A DNA stretch of 27,518 nucleotides from Ignavibacteriales bacterium UBA6490. GTDB taxonomy: Bacteria; Bacteroidota; Ignavibacteria; Ignavibacteriales; Ignavibacteriaceae. The stretch is from contig DJMM01000050.1 in NCBI GenBank assembly GCA_002435365.1, forward strand, positions 4,541 to 32,058. The letters are read 5' to 3'. Below, piece by piece: positions 17,437 to 25,600 of this stretch (within the stretch, counting starts at the first letter, position 1; each line of letters begins with the position of its first letter). The position numbers were made by a program, and so were the translations under genes. A model generated the notes under the pieces. It saw only the letters and a list, made by a program, of their open reading frames with translations. It was not told the DNA's origin and made no database searches.

Positions 17437-17916
17437 TTACTTATCATACTTCTGTACAATTGATTTAATAATCCGGGAGGTAGACTGGTTGTTTACAAAC
17501 TCGATTGTTTTAACTTCTCCGCCGGCAGCTTCAACAACATCCCTGCCCACAATATTACCGATTGACCAGTCTGCTCCCTTAACAAGAATATCCGGAACAA
17601 GCGCTTTAATTATTTCAGCGGGCGTATCTTCTTCAAAGAATACCACATAATCAACAGGTTTGAGATTGGATATAATAAAAGCTCTTTCATCCTGGAAAAG
17701 AATAGGACGTCTTTCACCTTTTATCCTTCTTACGGAAGCATCTGAATTCAATCCCACAATCAGCACATCACCTAGCGCCCTTGCTTTCAACAAATAATCT
17801 ACATGCCCCGAGTGTATCAGGTCAAAACACCCGTTTGTAAAAACAACTTTTTTGTCTGCAGCTCTCAGTTCTTTCCTGATCTCAATAAGCTCTTTCAGGG
17901 AAACCATGCCGTTCAT
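17437..17916 (-). CDS. rfaE2: Heptose-1-phosphate nucleotidyltransferase (RfaE2/HldC-like)
   Basis: A 159-residue protein of the cytidylyltransferase-like superfamily: VVFTNGCFDLIHSGHVDYL (24-42) holds the HxGH nucleotide-binding motif at 35-38, and LNSDASVRRIKGERRPI and ERAFIISNLKPVDYVVFFEE complete the RfaE domain II pattern. It would add AMP (or GMP) to heptose 1-phosphate to make NDP-heptose for the cell-surface polysaccharide core. In E. coli this activity is the C-terminal half of bifunctional HldE; here it is a separate gene whose ATG overlaps the stop of the kinase gene in an ATGA. Its other two candidate starts (M4 and beyond) are less likely. The nucleotide specificity cannot be read from the sequence. 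Confidence 0.88.
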   Translation of the reverse strand: MNGMVSLKELIEIRKELRAADKKVVFTNGCFDLIHSGHVDYLLKARALGDVLIVGLNSDASVRRIKGERRPILFQDERAFIISNLKPVDYVVFFEEDTPAEIIKALVPDILVKGADWSIGNIVGRDVVEAAGGEVKTIEFVNNQSTSRIIKSIVQKYDK

Positions 17917-18905
17917 TTATCTTCCAGAATAGTGTTAAACAATTTTTCTTTTTCGATAGGAACAATGCCCACTTCTTCACAAACAAGCCCTCCGGCATAA
18001 TTTGCCAGATAGGATGACTCAATAATATCGGCGCCTGCAGCCAGTGCCAGGGTCAGTGTTGAAATTACAGTATCGCCTGCCCCGGAAACGTCGGCAACTT
18101 TTCTTGCCTTTGTAGGCATCTTTTTTACGGGCTGGTCTTTTTCAAAAACAGAAATTCCCTCTTCTCCAAGAGTCAGAAGCACATATTTTGCATTTAATTT
18201 TTCAAGTATGCTGAATCCTGCTGTAAGAAGATCCTCCCCGGTCTTTATCTTCATACCAAGTACATCTTCTGCCTCTTTCCGGTTCGGTTTGAAAACAGTA
18301 ACACCATTATATTCAAAAAAGTTGTTGAATTTCGGATCAACTGTAACAAGAACATTATTTTTCTTTGCAAGCTGAATAATGTTTTTAATAAGCAATGGGG
18401 TAAGAACACCTTTATTGTAATCCTGAAGAATAATGCCGTCGAAAGAGGCAATGTGATTTTTAAGATAATCAGTGATCCTGTTCTCGATTACGCTGCTGAT
18501 ATAATCTTTGGATTCTTTATCAATGCGGACTACATGCTGGTTATGGGCGATGACCCTTGTTTTGGCTGTAGTTGGACGGGTATCATCAACAAAAAGTCCA
18601 TCAGAAATAATTTTATACTCCTGGATGAGCGAAGAGAATATAGATCCGTAACTGTCATAACCAATTACACCGACAGGAACCGGTATACCTCCCAGTGATA
18701 AAATATTCAGGGCGCAGTTGGCAGCTCCGCCGAATCTGTAAAATTCATTATCAACCTCCAAAACCGGAACCGGAGCTTCAGGCGAAATGCGCTTAACATC
18801 CCCCCAGAAATAACAGTCCAGCATCATATCTCCGATGATGGCAATCTTTTTTCCAGCAAAATTGTTCTTTAAGCTGTTAAGCCTTTCTTTAGAAATCCTT
18901 ATCAT
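17913..18905 (-). CDS. rfaE1: Heptose-phosphate kinase, PfkB family (RfaE1/HldA-like)
   Basis: A 330-residue ribokinase/PfkB-family sugar kinase: IIGDMMLDCYFWGDVKRISP, RFGGAANCALNILSLGG (57-73) and VSGAGDTVISTLTLAL, with the base D278 in the anion hole motif GAGD (275-278). The match to the first half of HldE/RfaE suggests that it phosphorylates heptose 7-phosphate at C1 to start ADP-heptose synthesis. Its stop overlaps the next gene's start by four bases, linking it to the nucleotidyltransferase of the same pathway. A GGGAA is ahead of the ATG. No convincing promoter was found in the spacer upstream. Confidence 0.88.
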   Translation of the reverse strand: MIRISKERLNSLKNNFAGKKIAIIGDMMLDCYFWGDVKRISPEAPVPVLEVDNEFYRFGGAANCALNILSLGGIPVPVGVIGYDSYGSIFSSLIQEYKIISDGLFVDDTRPTTAKTRVIAHNQHVVRIDKESKDYISSVIENRITDYLKNHIASFDGIILQDYNKGVLTPLLIKNIIQLAKKNNVLVTVDPKFNNFFEYNGVTVFKPNRKEAEDVLGMKIKTGEDLLTAGFSILEKLNAKYVLLTLGEEGISVFEKDQPVKKMPTKARKVADVSGAGDTVISTLTLALAAGADIIESSYLANYAGGLVCEEVGIVPIEKEKLFNTILEDK

Positions 18906-19070
18906 TATTTTCCCGTAAAATTTATCTGATAAAAATAATGAGAAAATGTCTGGTAAAAAATACAGATATTTGATAAATATGAAGAATTGACCAAATCAAA
19001 CGAAATGTGATTTGATATAATTTGAGACATGTTGGACACCTAACCCAGACCTAACCCCATTCTGATCCCA

Positions 19071-19137
19071 GTCTGATCTGATTCTAACCTGATCATTTTG
19101 AGAAAAGGATGGGCTCAGGTTAAGATCTGACCAGGAC
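19071..19137. repeat. Imperfect inverted repeat
   Basis: Left arm 19071-19092 and right arm 19115-19137 match at about 18 of 22 positions with one unpaired base; the inner eight bases, TAACCTGA against TCAGGTTA, are exact. The loop contains TTTGAGAAAAGGATGGG, which resembles, in the other orientation, the end of the tandem repeat at 1777-1842. Confidence 0.6.
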
Positions 19138-19215
19138 GAAACTCATACCAGGAATAAAACGGCTTAGCAATAATAAAACACTCTTTATTGAACTTATTTT
19201 CTGAAGGAAGGTATT

Positions 19216-19320
19216 TTATTTCCAAAAATTATTAATTGTAATATTGCCGTTTCCGAACTTTCTTCTCAAATCCTTTGCTTCATAAATAAGATTCACATAA
19301 CTATTGATTGGCGAAGGGAA
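19216..19320 (-). pseudogene. Possible remnant of an ABC transporter ATP-binding gene
   Basis: A 34-codon open stretch, bounded by stops, encodes LIYEAKDLRRKFGNGNITIN, which resembles the first residues of LolD/MacB-type ABC ATPases (a lysine- and arginine-rich LR.K.G.G followed by a beta strand). There is no Walker A motif, and no matching downstream sequence was seen in the three forward frames. The resemblance is by eye and could be chance. Confidence 0.22.
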
Positions 19321-19444
19321 TTAATGAACTGATTCCACTCACAAAAAGGATAAGGTGCCGGGTGAAAGTGAAAAAGTTGGTGCAACTAACCTTATTCTGT
19401 GCAGAGGATATGCCTTTGAACGCGATACTTCCGGTTTTCCTCTC

Positions 19445-21019
19445 CTATTTCAGAAGGAGTATTTTTTTAGAAAGGAAAATATTACCGGACTGGAGGACAG
19501 CCAGGTAAGTTCCCGAGGAAAAATTCCGTGAATCAAAACGAAAATGATATGTACCTTTTGCCAGATATCCTTTGTATAAAACTGCCGCCAATTCACCTAA
19601 AATGTTATAAATTTTAAGTTCTACAATGCCGGCTTCCGGAATTATAATCTCAAAATTCGTTTCAGGATTAAAAGGATTCGGATAATTCTGTTTGAGAATG
19701 AAACTTCCCGGAACCGGCGATCCGTCATCAGCTGACAGAACAGAAAATACAAGGTTTATTCCCGAAGTATCTGTATTCAGAGAGTCTATTTTTACAGGTC
19801 CTGCGTAAGCGTTCTCAACGCCCGCTTTTTGTCCGATCAGATTATAACTGCCATAAGGTAAATAACTGATTTTAAAATTCCCGGAATCAGTTCCGGAAGC
19901 AAAGGTATAAAAATTACTGCTGTTTACGGGCTGCGCATAAACCATTGCACCGGACAGATCGCCTTTGTTACTCGCTGAAAATGTTCCGTTTACAATTCCG
20001 CCTCCGAACGAAGAATCCCGTATCATACCCAAATCAATATTCTGCAGTGCTGAATTGATAAGCAGCGTATCCGCGTTCTGCCAGAAAACGGACGGGCTGT
20101 GTGAAAAAGTATAATATCCCGGTATATAATAATTGCTGAATGCCTGAATGTAATAATAATCGGGTGATATTATATTATTAACTGTGTATGATCCGTTCAG
20201 ATCCGAAACTGCGGAATAAATATCGCCTGCAAAATTCAGGTTTGATTTCTTTCCCGGTGTGTGGGTCCCCTTTTTAACAACGATCAATCCTTTTTTTAAA
20301 GTTTGATTGGTAAGTGAATCCATCAGCCGACCAGTTATCGAAAAAGGAGTTGCATCTGCGGGGATTAAAGAAATATTTGCAGTAACCGTTTGAAGTTTAG
20401 GCAGGATTACTCTCTGCGCTGAAAACGGATCAGGTTTATCACCGTAAAAAGTGAGATAATTGGAGCTCTTTTCAGCAGCAATTAAATAATTACCGGGGTA
20501 AAGAAAAACTGAATAATTACCCAGGGCATCTGTTTTTGCAGAATCGACGAGCATAGTTCCTTCATGAAAAAAATAGACTGAAGCATTCTCAACGGGTATA
20601 CTTCCGCCGGTTACAGTTCCATTTATTTCCGATTCAGAATAGTCATCGTCAAAAAAATCTACCTTTATCTTCAAATTTTCAACACCGCTAACACTATTGC
20701 TGTAAACAAACACCGTGTCCGCGGTATCGGATACCGGTACATACAGATATCCTGCCAGGATACAATCCATAAGTATGGTATCGCCGGGCTGAATAAAAAA
20801 AGGCGGCTGATAATTGTAGCCGAATCTCATAAAATAGTGATCATTTCTGTAGGGTACGCTGTCGATCCTCAGAGGCTGATCACCTTTATTAATAAAGTAA
20901 ACATTCTCCAAACGGTGAAAGTAATCCTTAAATTCAATATTCCCGGGCCGGATATCCAGTTCAGGCTGAGCCAAAAGACTACTTGTTATCAAAAGACTTA
21001 AAACAAATGCTTTCATCAT
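19445..21019 (-). CDS. Secreted multi-domain T9SS cargo protein with CnaB-like domains
   Basis: A 524-residue secreted protein: a signal peptide (about 1-18, ending SSLLAQ), an N-terminal beta domain with a choice-of-anchor/HYDIN-like look (about 19-125), three carboxypeptidase-regulatory or CnaB-like beta domains (NGTVTGGSIPVENASVYFFH near 133; ITGRLMDSLTNQTLKKGLIV near 228; NGTFSASNKGDLSGAMVYAQ near 345), and the T9SS sorting domain in the last 85 residues (FILKQNYPNPFNPETNFEI, KIYNILGELAAV, SGTYLAVLQ). It probably sits on the cell surface or is released. No enzyme motif is visible. The gene is divergent from the sigma/anti-sigma/CHAT cassette across only 64 bases and starts at ATG with no clear Shine-Dalgarno, after a TATAAT on its strand (21050-21045). 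It is a candidate target of that sigma factor. Confidence 0.85.
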   Translation of the reverse strand: MMKAFVLSLLITSSLLAQPELDIRPGNIEFKDYFHRLENVYFINKGDQPLRIDSVPYRNDHYFMRFGYNYQPPFFIQPGDTILMDCILAGYLYVPVSDTADTVFVYSNSVSGVENLKIKVDFFDDDYSESEINGTVTGGSIPVENASVYFFHEGTMLVDSAKTDALGNYSVFLYPGNYLIAAEKSSNYLTFYGDKPDPFSAQRVILPKLQTVTANISLIPADATPFSITGRLMDSLTNQTLKKGLIVVKKGTHTPGKKSNLNFAGDIYSAVSDLNGSYTVNNIISPDYYYIQAFSNYYIPGYYTFSHSPSVFWQNADTLLINSALQNIDLGMIRDSSFGGGIVNGTFSASNKGDLSGAMVYAQPVNSSNFYTFASGTDSGNFKISYLPYGSYNLIGQKAGVENAYAGPVKIDSLNTDTSGINLVFSVLSADDGSPVPGSFILKQNYPNPFNPETNFEIIIPEAGIVELKIYNILGELAAVLYKGYLAKGTYHFRFDSRNFSSGTYLAVLQSGNIFLSKKILLLK

Positions 21020-21020
21020 A

Positions 21021-21049
21021 TTGTTAAATATGCAAAGAATAATTATTAT
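21021..21049 (+). promoter_or_regulatory. Divergent promoter region of the sigma-factor cassette
   Basis: On the plus strand TTGTTA (21021-21026), a 17-base spacer and TATTAT (21044-21049), ending 35 bases before the sigma gene. On the minus strand a TATAAT (21050-21045) serves the opposite gene with a weak -35. The two promoters thus overlap, so regulation of one may affect the other. Confidence 0.45.
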
Positions 21050-21083
21050 ATAAGTAATGTTTAGAAAACAAAAGTGACATTTT

Positions 21084-21677
21084 TTGAATTACCGACAATT
21101 TGATCACATCAATTTCTCGCAGAAAGAGTTGGAAACTCTTTTTCAATCAGCCCGGGATGGGAACCCGGAAGCATTCAATAAATTATCCGGTATTGTCCGT
21201 CACATCTCATACAGTTATTTCCTTTCAAAGCACAGGCAGGGAAAAATAATCAGTAAAGACGATGTGGATGACCTTGCCAATAATGTATACCTCTCCTTTG
21301 CTGAACAGTATGAAAAAATAGACAATCTTGAATTCTGGCTTAGAAGAGTACTGTTTTTAAATTTTATAAACTGGTATAAAAAATCCAGGGCAAGGAAAAC
21401 AATCGATATTGAGGACGCCTATTATCTTGAAAGCGAGGGATCAAATCCGTCGGATTCAATAGATGCTCAAAAAATCATTATTCAGGTTGAAAAGCTGAGT
21501 GAAGACAAGCAAAAAATAATAAAAATGCGGTTTTTCGAGGATATGAAATTTTCCGAAATAGCAGAGGAGCTTGGAAAGTCGGAAGATTCCGTAAAAAAGA
21601 TGTTTTACAGGAGCCTGGAAGAGCTGAAATCCAAAATTTTATTTGTCACTTTTTACATTCTCTCGGCACTATATTAA
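21084..21677 (+). CDS. ECF-like sigma-70 family RNA polymerase sigma factor
   Basis: A 197-residue protein with the two ECF domains: sigma region 2 (about 15-105; DVDDLANNVYLSFAEQYEKI, then FWLRRVLFLNFINWYKKSRA) and sigma region 4 (about 133-185; LSEDKQKIIKMRFFEDMKF, then the helix-turn-helix FSEIAEELGKSEDSVKKMFY at 156-175). A short hydrophobic tail (ILFVTFYILSALY) follows. Regions 1 and 3 of housekeeping sigma factors are absent. The start is TTG (21084), because a stop codon lies 9 bases ahead in frame and no ATG occurs nearby; the Shine-Dalgarno is weak. It heads a cassette with a membrane anti-sigma and a TPR-CHAT protease and probably directs RNA polymerase to a small regulon when released. 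Confidence 0.85.
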   Translation: MNYRQFDHINFSQKELETLFQSARDGNPEAFNKLSGIVRHISYSYFLSKHRQGKIISKDDVDDLANNVYLSFAEQYEKIDNLEFWLRRVLFLNFINWYKKSRARKTIDIEDAYYLESEGSNPSDSIDAQKIIIQVEKLSEDKQKIIKMRFFEDMKFSEIAEELGKSEDSVKKMFYRSLEELKSKILFVTFYILSALY

Positions 21678-21694
21678 CAAATAATGAAACACAT

Positions 21695-22648
21695 ATGACA
21701 GATAAGAAAAAAATATTGTTTGACCTGCTGGACAGGAAAAGTTTAAGTGCTGAGGAGAAGGAACAGCTTAAATTACTTCTTGAGGATGAGGAATTAAGGT
21801 CTTTATACAATTTATATACCTCCGCCTTCAGAGCTTTAAAAAAAGGCCGCCATTTAAGCATCGATGAATTGCGCGATTATATACTTATAAAAAACAACCT
21901 GGATCCGGAAGATCGCAGTTTAATTTCAAAAATGAATTTTGTCGAAGATCATCTCAGGAACTGCAGCATCTGTTTTGAAGAATCGGCATTCCTGAATTCC
22001 CAGTTCAATGATATTGAAGTTCATGTGGCAAATGAATTAAAGCCTAAAGCTGCACCATCTTTTTTTTACACAGTTTCCGGAAAAATAAGCTGGGCAAGAC
22101 CTGCAGCCTATATAATAATTATAATAGGATTCGTTTACCTGCTGGCCTTCGCGGTTTCAGGACTAACAACATCACCGGCCCATAAATATGTATCCGAACA
22201 TAATGAGGCTTATTACGGTGCAAGGGGAAGGGTTTCCGATGAATTTCAGAAAAGTACGGCAGCCCTTGAGGACGGTAATTACGAGATAGCTATCAGCAGT
22301 CTTGAACAGGATGTAAAAACACATCCCTCCGACGAAACAATTTTTTACTCATATTATATTCTCGGAATAACTTACCTTGATGCATCGGGTAGCGACATTC
22401 TCGGTCTTTTTCCCCGCTATGATTCCAGGATGACAGACAAAGGAATTGAAAACCTGAAAACCGCACTTGACAAAAACACCTCCGGAAATTTTGATAACAT
22501 CTCCAGTGATATTTACTTCCAGCTTGGCAGGGCATACCTGATGAAAGACGATCCCGGCACCGCAAAAAAATATTTGAATCTTGTTATAGAAAGAAAAGGC
22601 GGCCGTATGTCTGAATCCAGGGAAATTCTCAACGGGCTGGCAGAATAA
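21695..22648 (+). CDS. Membrane anti-sigma factor with TPR repeats outside the cytoplasm
   Basis: A 317-residue protein. Residues 52-100 look like a zinc anti-sigma (zf-HC2/ZAS) domain: LSIDELRDYILIKNNLDPED, then H86-LRN-C90-SI-C93, the HxxxCxxC metal site. One membrane helix spans about 136-156 (AAYIIIIIGFVYLLAFAVSG). The C-terminal part (about 180-317) has TPR-like pairs, including YEIAISSLEQDVKTHPSDE and YFQLGRAYLMKDDPGTAKKY. With the ZAS domain next to the sigma factor, the N-terminus should be cytoplasmic and the TPRs periplasmic. It starts at ATG 21695, 17 bases after the sigma stop, and its TAA overlaps the next ATG by one base. Inference: it holds the sigma factor at the membrane and is a likely cleavage substrate of the CHAT protein. 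Confidence 0.82.
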   Translation: MTDKKKILFDLLDRKSLSAEEKEQLKLLLEDEELRSLYNLYTSAFRALKKGRHLSIDELRDYILIKNNLDPEDRSLISKMNFVEDHLRNCSICFEESAFLNSQFNDIEVHVANELKPKAAPSFFYTVSGKISWARPAAYIIIIIGFVYLLAFAVSGLTTSPAHKYVSEHNEAYYGARGRVSDEFQKSTAALEDGNYEIAISSLEQDVKTHPSDETIFYSYYILGITYLDASGSDILGLFPRYDSRMTDKGIENLKTALDKNTSGNFDNISSDIYFQLGRAYLMKDDPGTAKKYLNLVIERKGGRMSESREILNGLAE

Positions 22649-25600
22649 TGTTTTCCCTCAAAATTTTTATTGCCGCAGGGCTTTTACTCTTTCCATTCAT
22701 AAATGGTTCAGAGGGAGATCCCGGGCATAGAGATGAAAATTCACAACCGGTTATCCGGCAAATTCTTGATCAGGTAAAAGAGACAGGATGGGAAAAACGG
22801 AAAACAGATAAACTTTCATTCCTGATAAGGAATTCTGAAAAAATCTCCGGTGAAGAGTTATTAAATCTCAAAGAATCAGCTGATAGTTATTATAAAGTTT
22901 ATCTCTTAAGCCTGCTTCAGAAAAAAAAGGGTGCATACAGGGAAATGTATGATTCGCTGTCATCATATCTTAAGCCCCTGCCAGAATATTATCCATATTT
23001 TGATGAACTTGTATTCTCGGCGAATGCATCGGAAATGATCAGCAGCCTTGAGAATCATGTTAAGGGAAAGGAATCATCTTCCTATCTGTTATATCTTCAG
23101 GGTTTGATCCAATCCTACAAGGGCAGCTTCAGCAATGCATCAGGATATTTTCTAAAAGCTTTAGAAAAGGATTCTGCCGGCAGCAGCATTTTGTTTCAGC
23201 TTGCAGCGGTCTACAGGAGTCTCGGCAGATATAAGGAAGCCTCTTCATACCTTGACAAAGTACAGGATTTCCATAAAGATGATACAGAAATAAAAGCTTC
23301 AGCCGGTCTTGCTCTTGGTGCGCTATATTTTCTGTCGGGCGAGTATAAAATTTCGGAAAAACATTATACACAGGCATTAAATACAGCCATAAGCAATAAC
23401 GACAAATATCATGAGGCGAAGGCATATGTAAATCTTGGAATAACTGAAGATATTAAGGGTAATATTGAAACGGCACGCGAATATTTTAATAAAGCTGTTG
23501 AGATATCTGAAAAAATAATGGATCACGAACTCCTGGCACTGGGATTTTCCGAGCTGGGGGTATCTTATTCGTACACATATGATCTGTCCGATGCAAAAAA
23601 GTTCTATCAGCAGAGCTACAGCATATATAAAACAACCGGCAATAAAACAAGACTGGCGTTGTTGTCGGAGAACATAGGAAAAATATATGCCCAGTTAAAT
23701 GATTACTCCGGTGCGGTTAAGTATTTTGAAGAGGGAATTATATATGCAGCTGAAAATAAGAGAGCATTGTACCTGAATAAGTCAGGTCTGGCTGACGTGT
23801 TTAATAATCTTGGTAATTATGCAAAATCATTAAAGCTGTATGGTGAGTGCGGAAAATTATCCGATGAGATTGAGGACAATAATTTAAAAGGCGAGACAGA
23901 TCAAAGTCTTGGCGTTTTGAATTTTAATCTTGGCAGATACAGCAGGGCACTTAATTATTATAACATGGCTGATAATTATTTCAGGGATAATTTATGGTAC
24001 TCAGCCCAGATACTTCATAAAAAGGGACTTTTATACTCAAATTTGGACAGCCTGGCACTTGCAGAGGAAAATTTCGCCGGAGCTTTAAAAATATCTGAAC
24101 AGATTAAAGATGATTACCAGTATACGGTTTCGCTTATAGATTTTGCGGATCTTAAATTAAAGCAAAAAAAGTATACAGAAGCATCGCACCTTCTGAAAAC
24201 GGCAGAGAATATTTCCATCAAGAATAATTTTGACAATCTCCTGGCAGAACTTTATTTAACAGGTGGCCGCATTATTGTTGAGTCGGCAGGTGATTTTAAT
24301 GACGCCAGGGAGAAATTCGATAAATCGGCTGAAATCAGCCGTTTAACATATAACACCACCCTGCTTACAGAAGCGCTTTACAGGCTTGCACTGCTTTACG
24401 ATAAATTCAATTTACCTGAACTTGCTGAGAGCTATTATTCCATGGCACTTTCCGAAACGGAGAATAAGGGAAGATTTTTATATGAGGATCAGGAGGCACA
24501 GATTTCGTTTTTTAATCTCAGTACGGAAATTTATAACTCTTTTGCGGATTATTATATAAGGATGAACAAAAACAGGCAGGCTTTTGAAATAATTGACCGG
24601 GGACGCTCGCGCAACAACATTCAGAACCTTGCAAATATAAAATTAAGATCTCTTGTTAAGCAGGATTCCCTGATAGACAGGCTTTATGAATACAGCTGGA
24701 TGATGCAGTCAGGTGCATATGATTCTCATACTGTTGATTCTGTTTCGTTATTGTTTGCAGGGATGAAAGAAAAAATTATTAAATCAGAACCCCTGGCAAA
24801 ACCGTATATCGAAGGGGGCAGGTATTATTCAGCTTCAGAGATTCAGGAAAATCTTTTACAAGATGAATATATAATACTGATCCATCCCTCCGGCAGCAGT
24901 ACATTCCTGTTCAAAATAAGCCGTAACGGATTTGAGGTAATCAGGGAGGACATATCATACCTGGAAATACGGAAACTTATATCGTCCATTTCTCCATTTT
25001 ACAGGGATGACCGGAAATACCGGTTTTACAATCAGGATTTATTTGCTTTCAATTCTGCTGCATCGGCAGAGCTGTATGCGAAACTGCTAAAAAACAGTTT
25101 GTCTGAAATTCCTGTTAACAGCAGCATCATTTTCATCCCCAGCAACGAATTGCTTCTTCTGCCGTTCGAATTTCTGATTACTGATTTCAACAATAGTGAA
25201 AGCGCATACAGCTACAGCAACAAATCATTCCTTGTAAATAAATACAACATATCATATGCCCCGTCTGTTTCGGTATACCTGAACCAGAAACAGAACAGCC
25301 ATGGTAATGACGATAAATATCTTCTGGTGGGAAATCCGTTTATAAGCAGCCCGGAAAATTTTATATCCGAGCGGCGGGGTCTCCTGGGTTTGGATAGCAT
25401 GGAATTGCTGCCGTTAAAATATTCTGCAGATGAAGTAAGTGAAATAGGAAATATTCTGAACTCCGGTAATGTCTTTACCGAAAAGAATGCAACTGAGACA
25501 AATTTCAAGGAAAATGCAGATAACAGCAGGATAATACATTTATCCACTCACTCGTTATTAATAAACACGCAGCCTGTTATATTTTTTTCAAACCTGGGTG

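Larger units (their letters stand above)
18906..19444. other. Gene-poor spacer
   Basis: About 540 bases between hldA-like and the T9SS cargo gene. It holds a C/T-rich stretch of CTAACC/CTGATC-like words (about 19040-19095), an imperfect inverted repeat (19071-19137) and, on the minus strand, a short open fragment resembling the start of an ABC transporter ATPase (19216-19320). No intact gene, RNA gene or terminator was recognised. Confidence 0.55.

Noticed and set aside
19308..19508. A 66-codon plus-strand frame overlapping the end of the T9SS cargo gene
   Set aside because: It lies partly inside a convincing coding gene on the other strand, and has no ribosome binding site or known motif.
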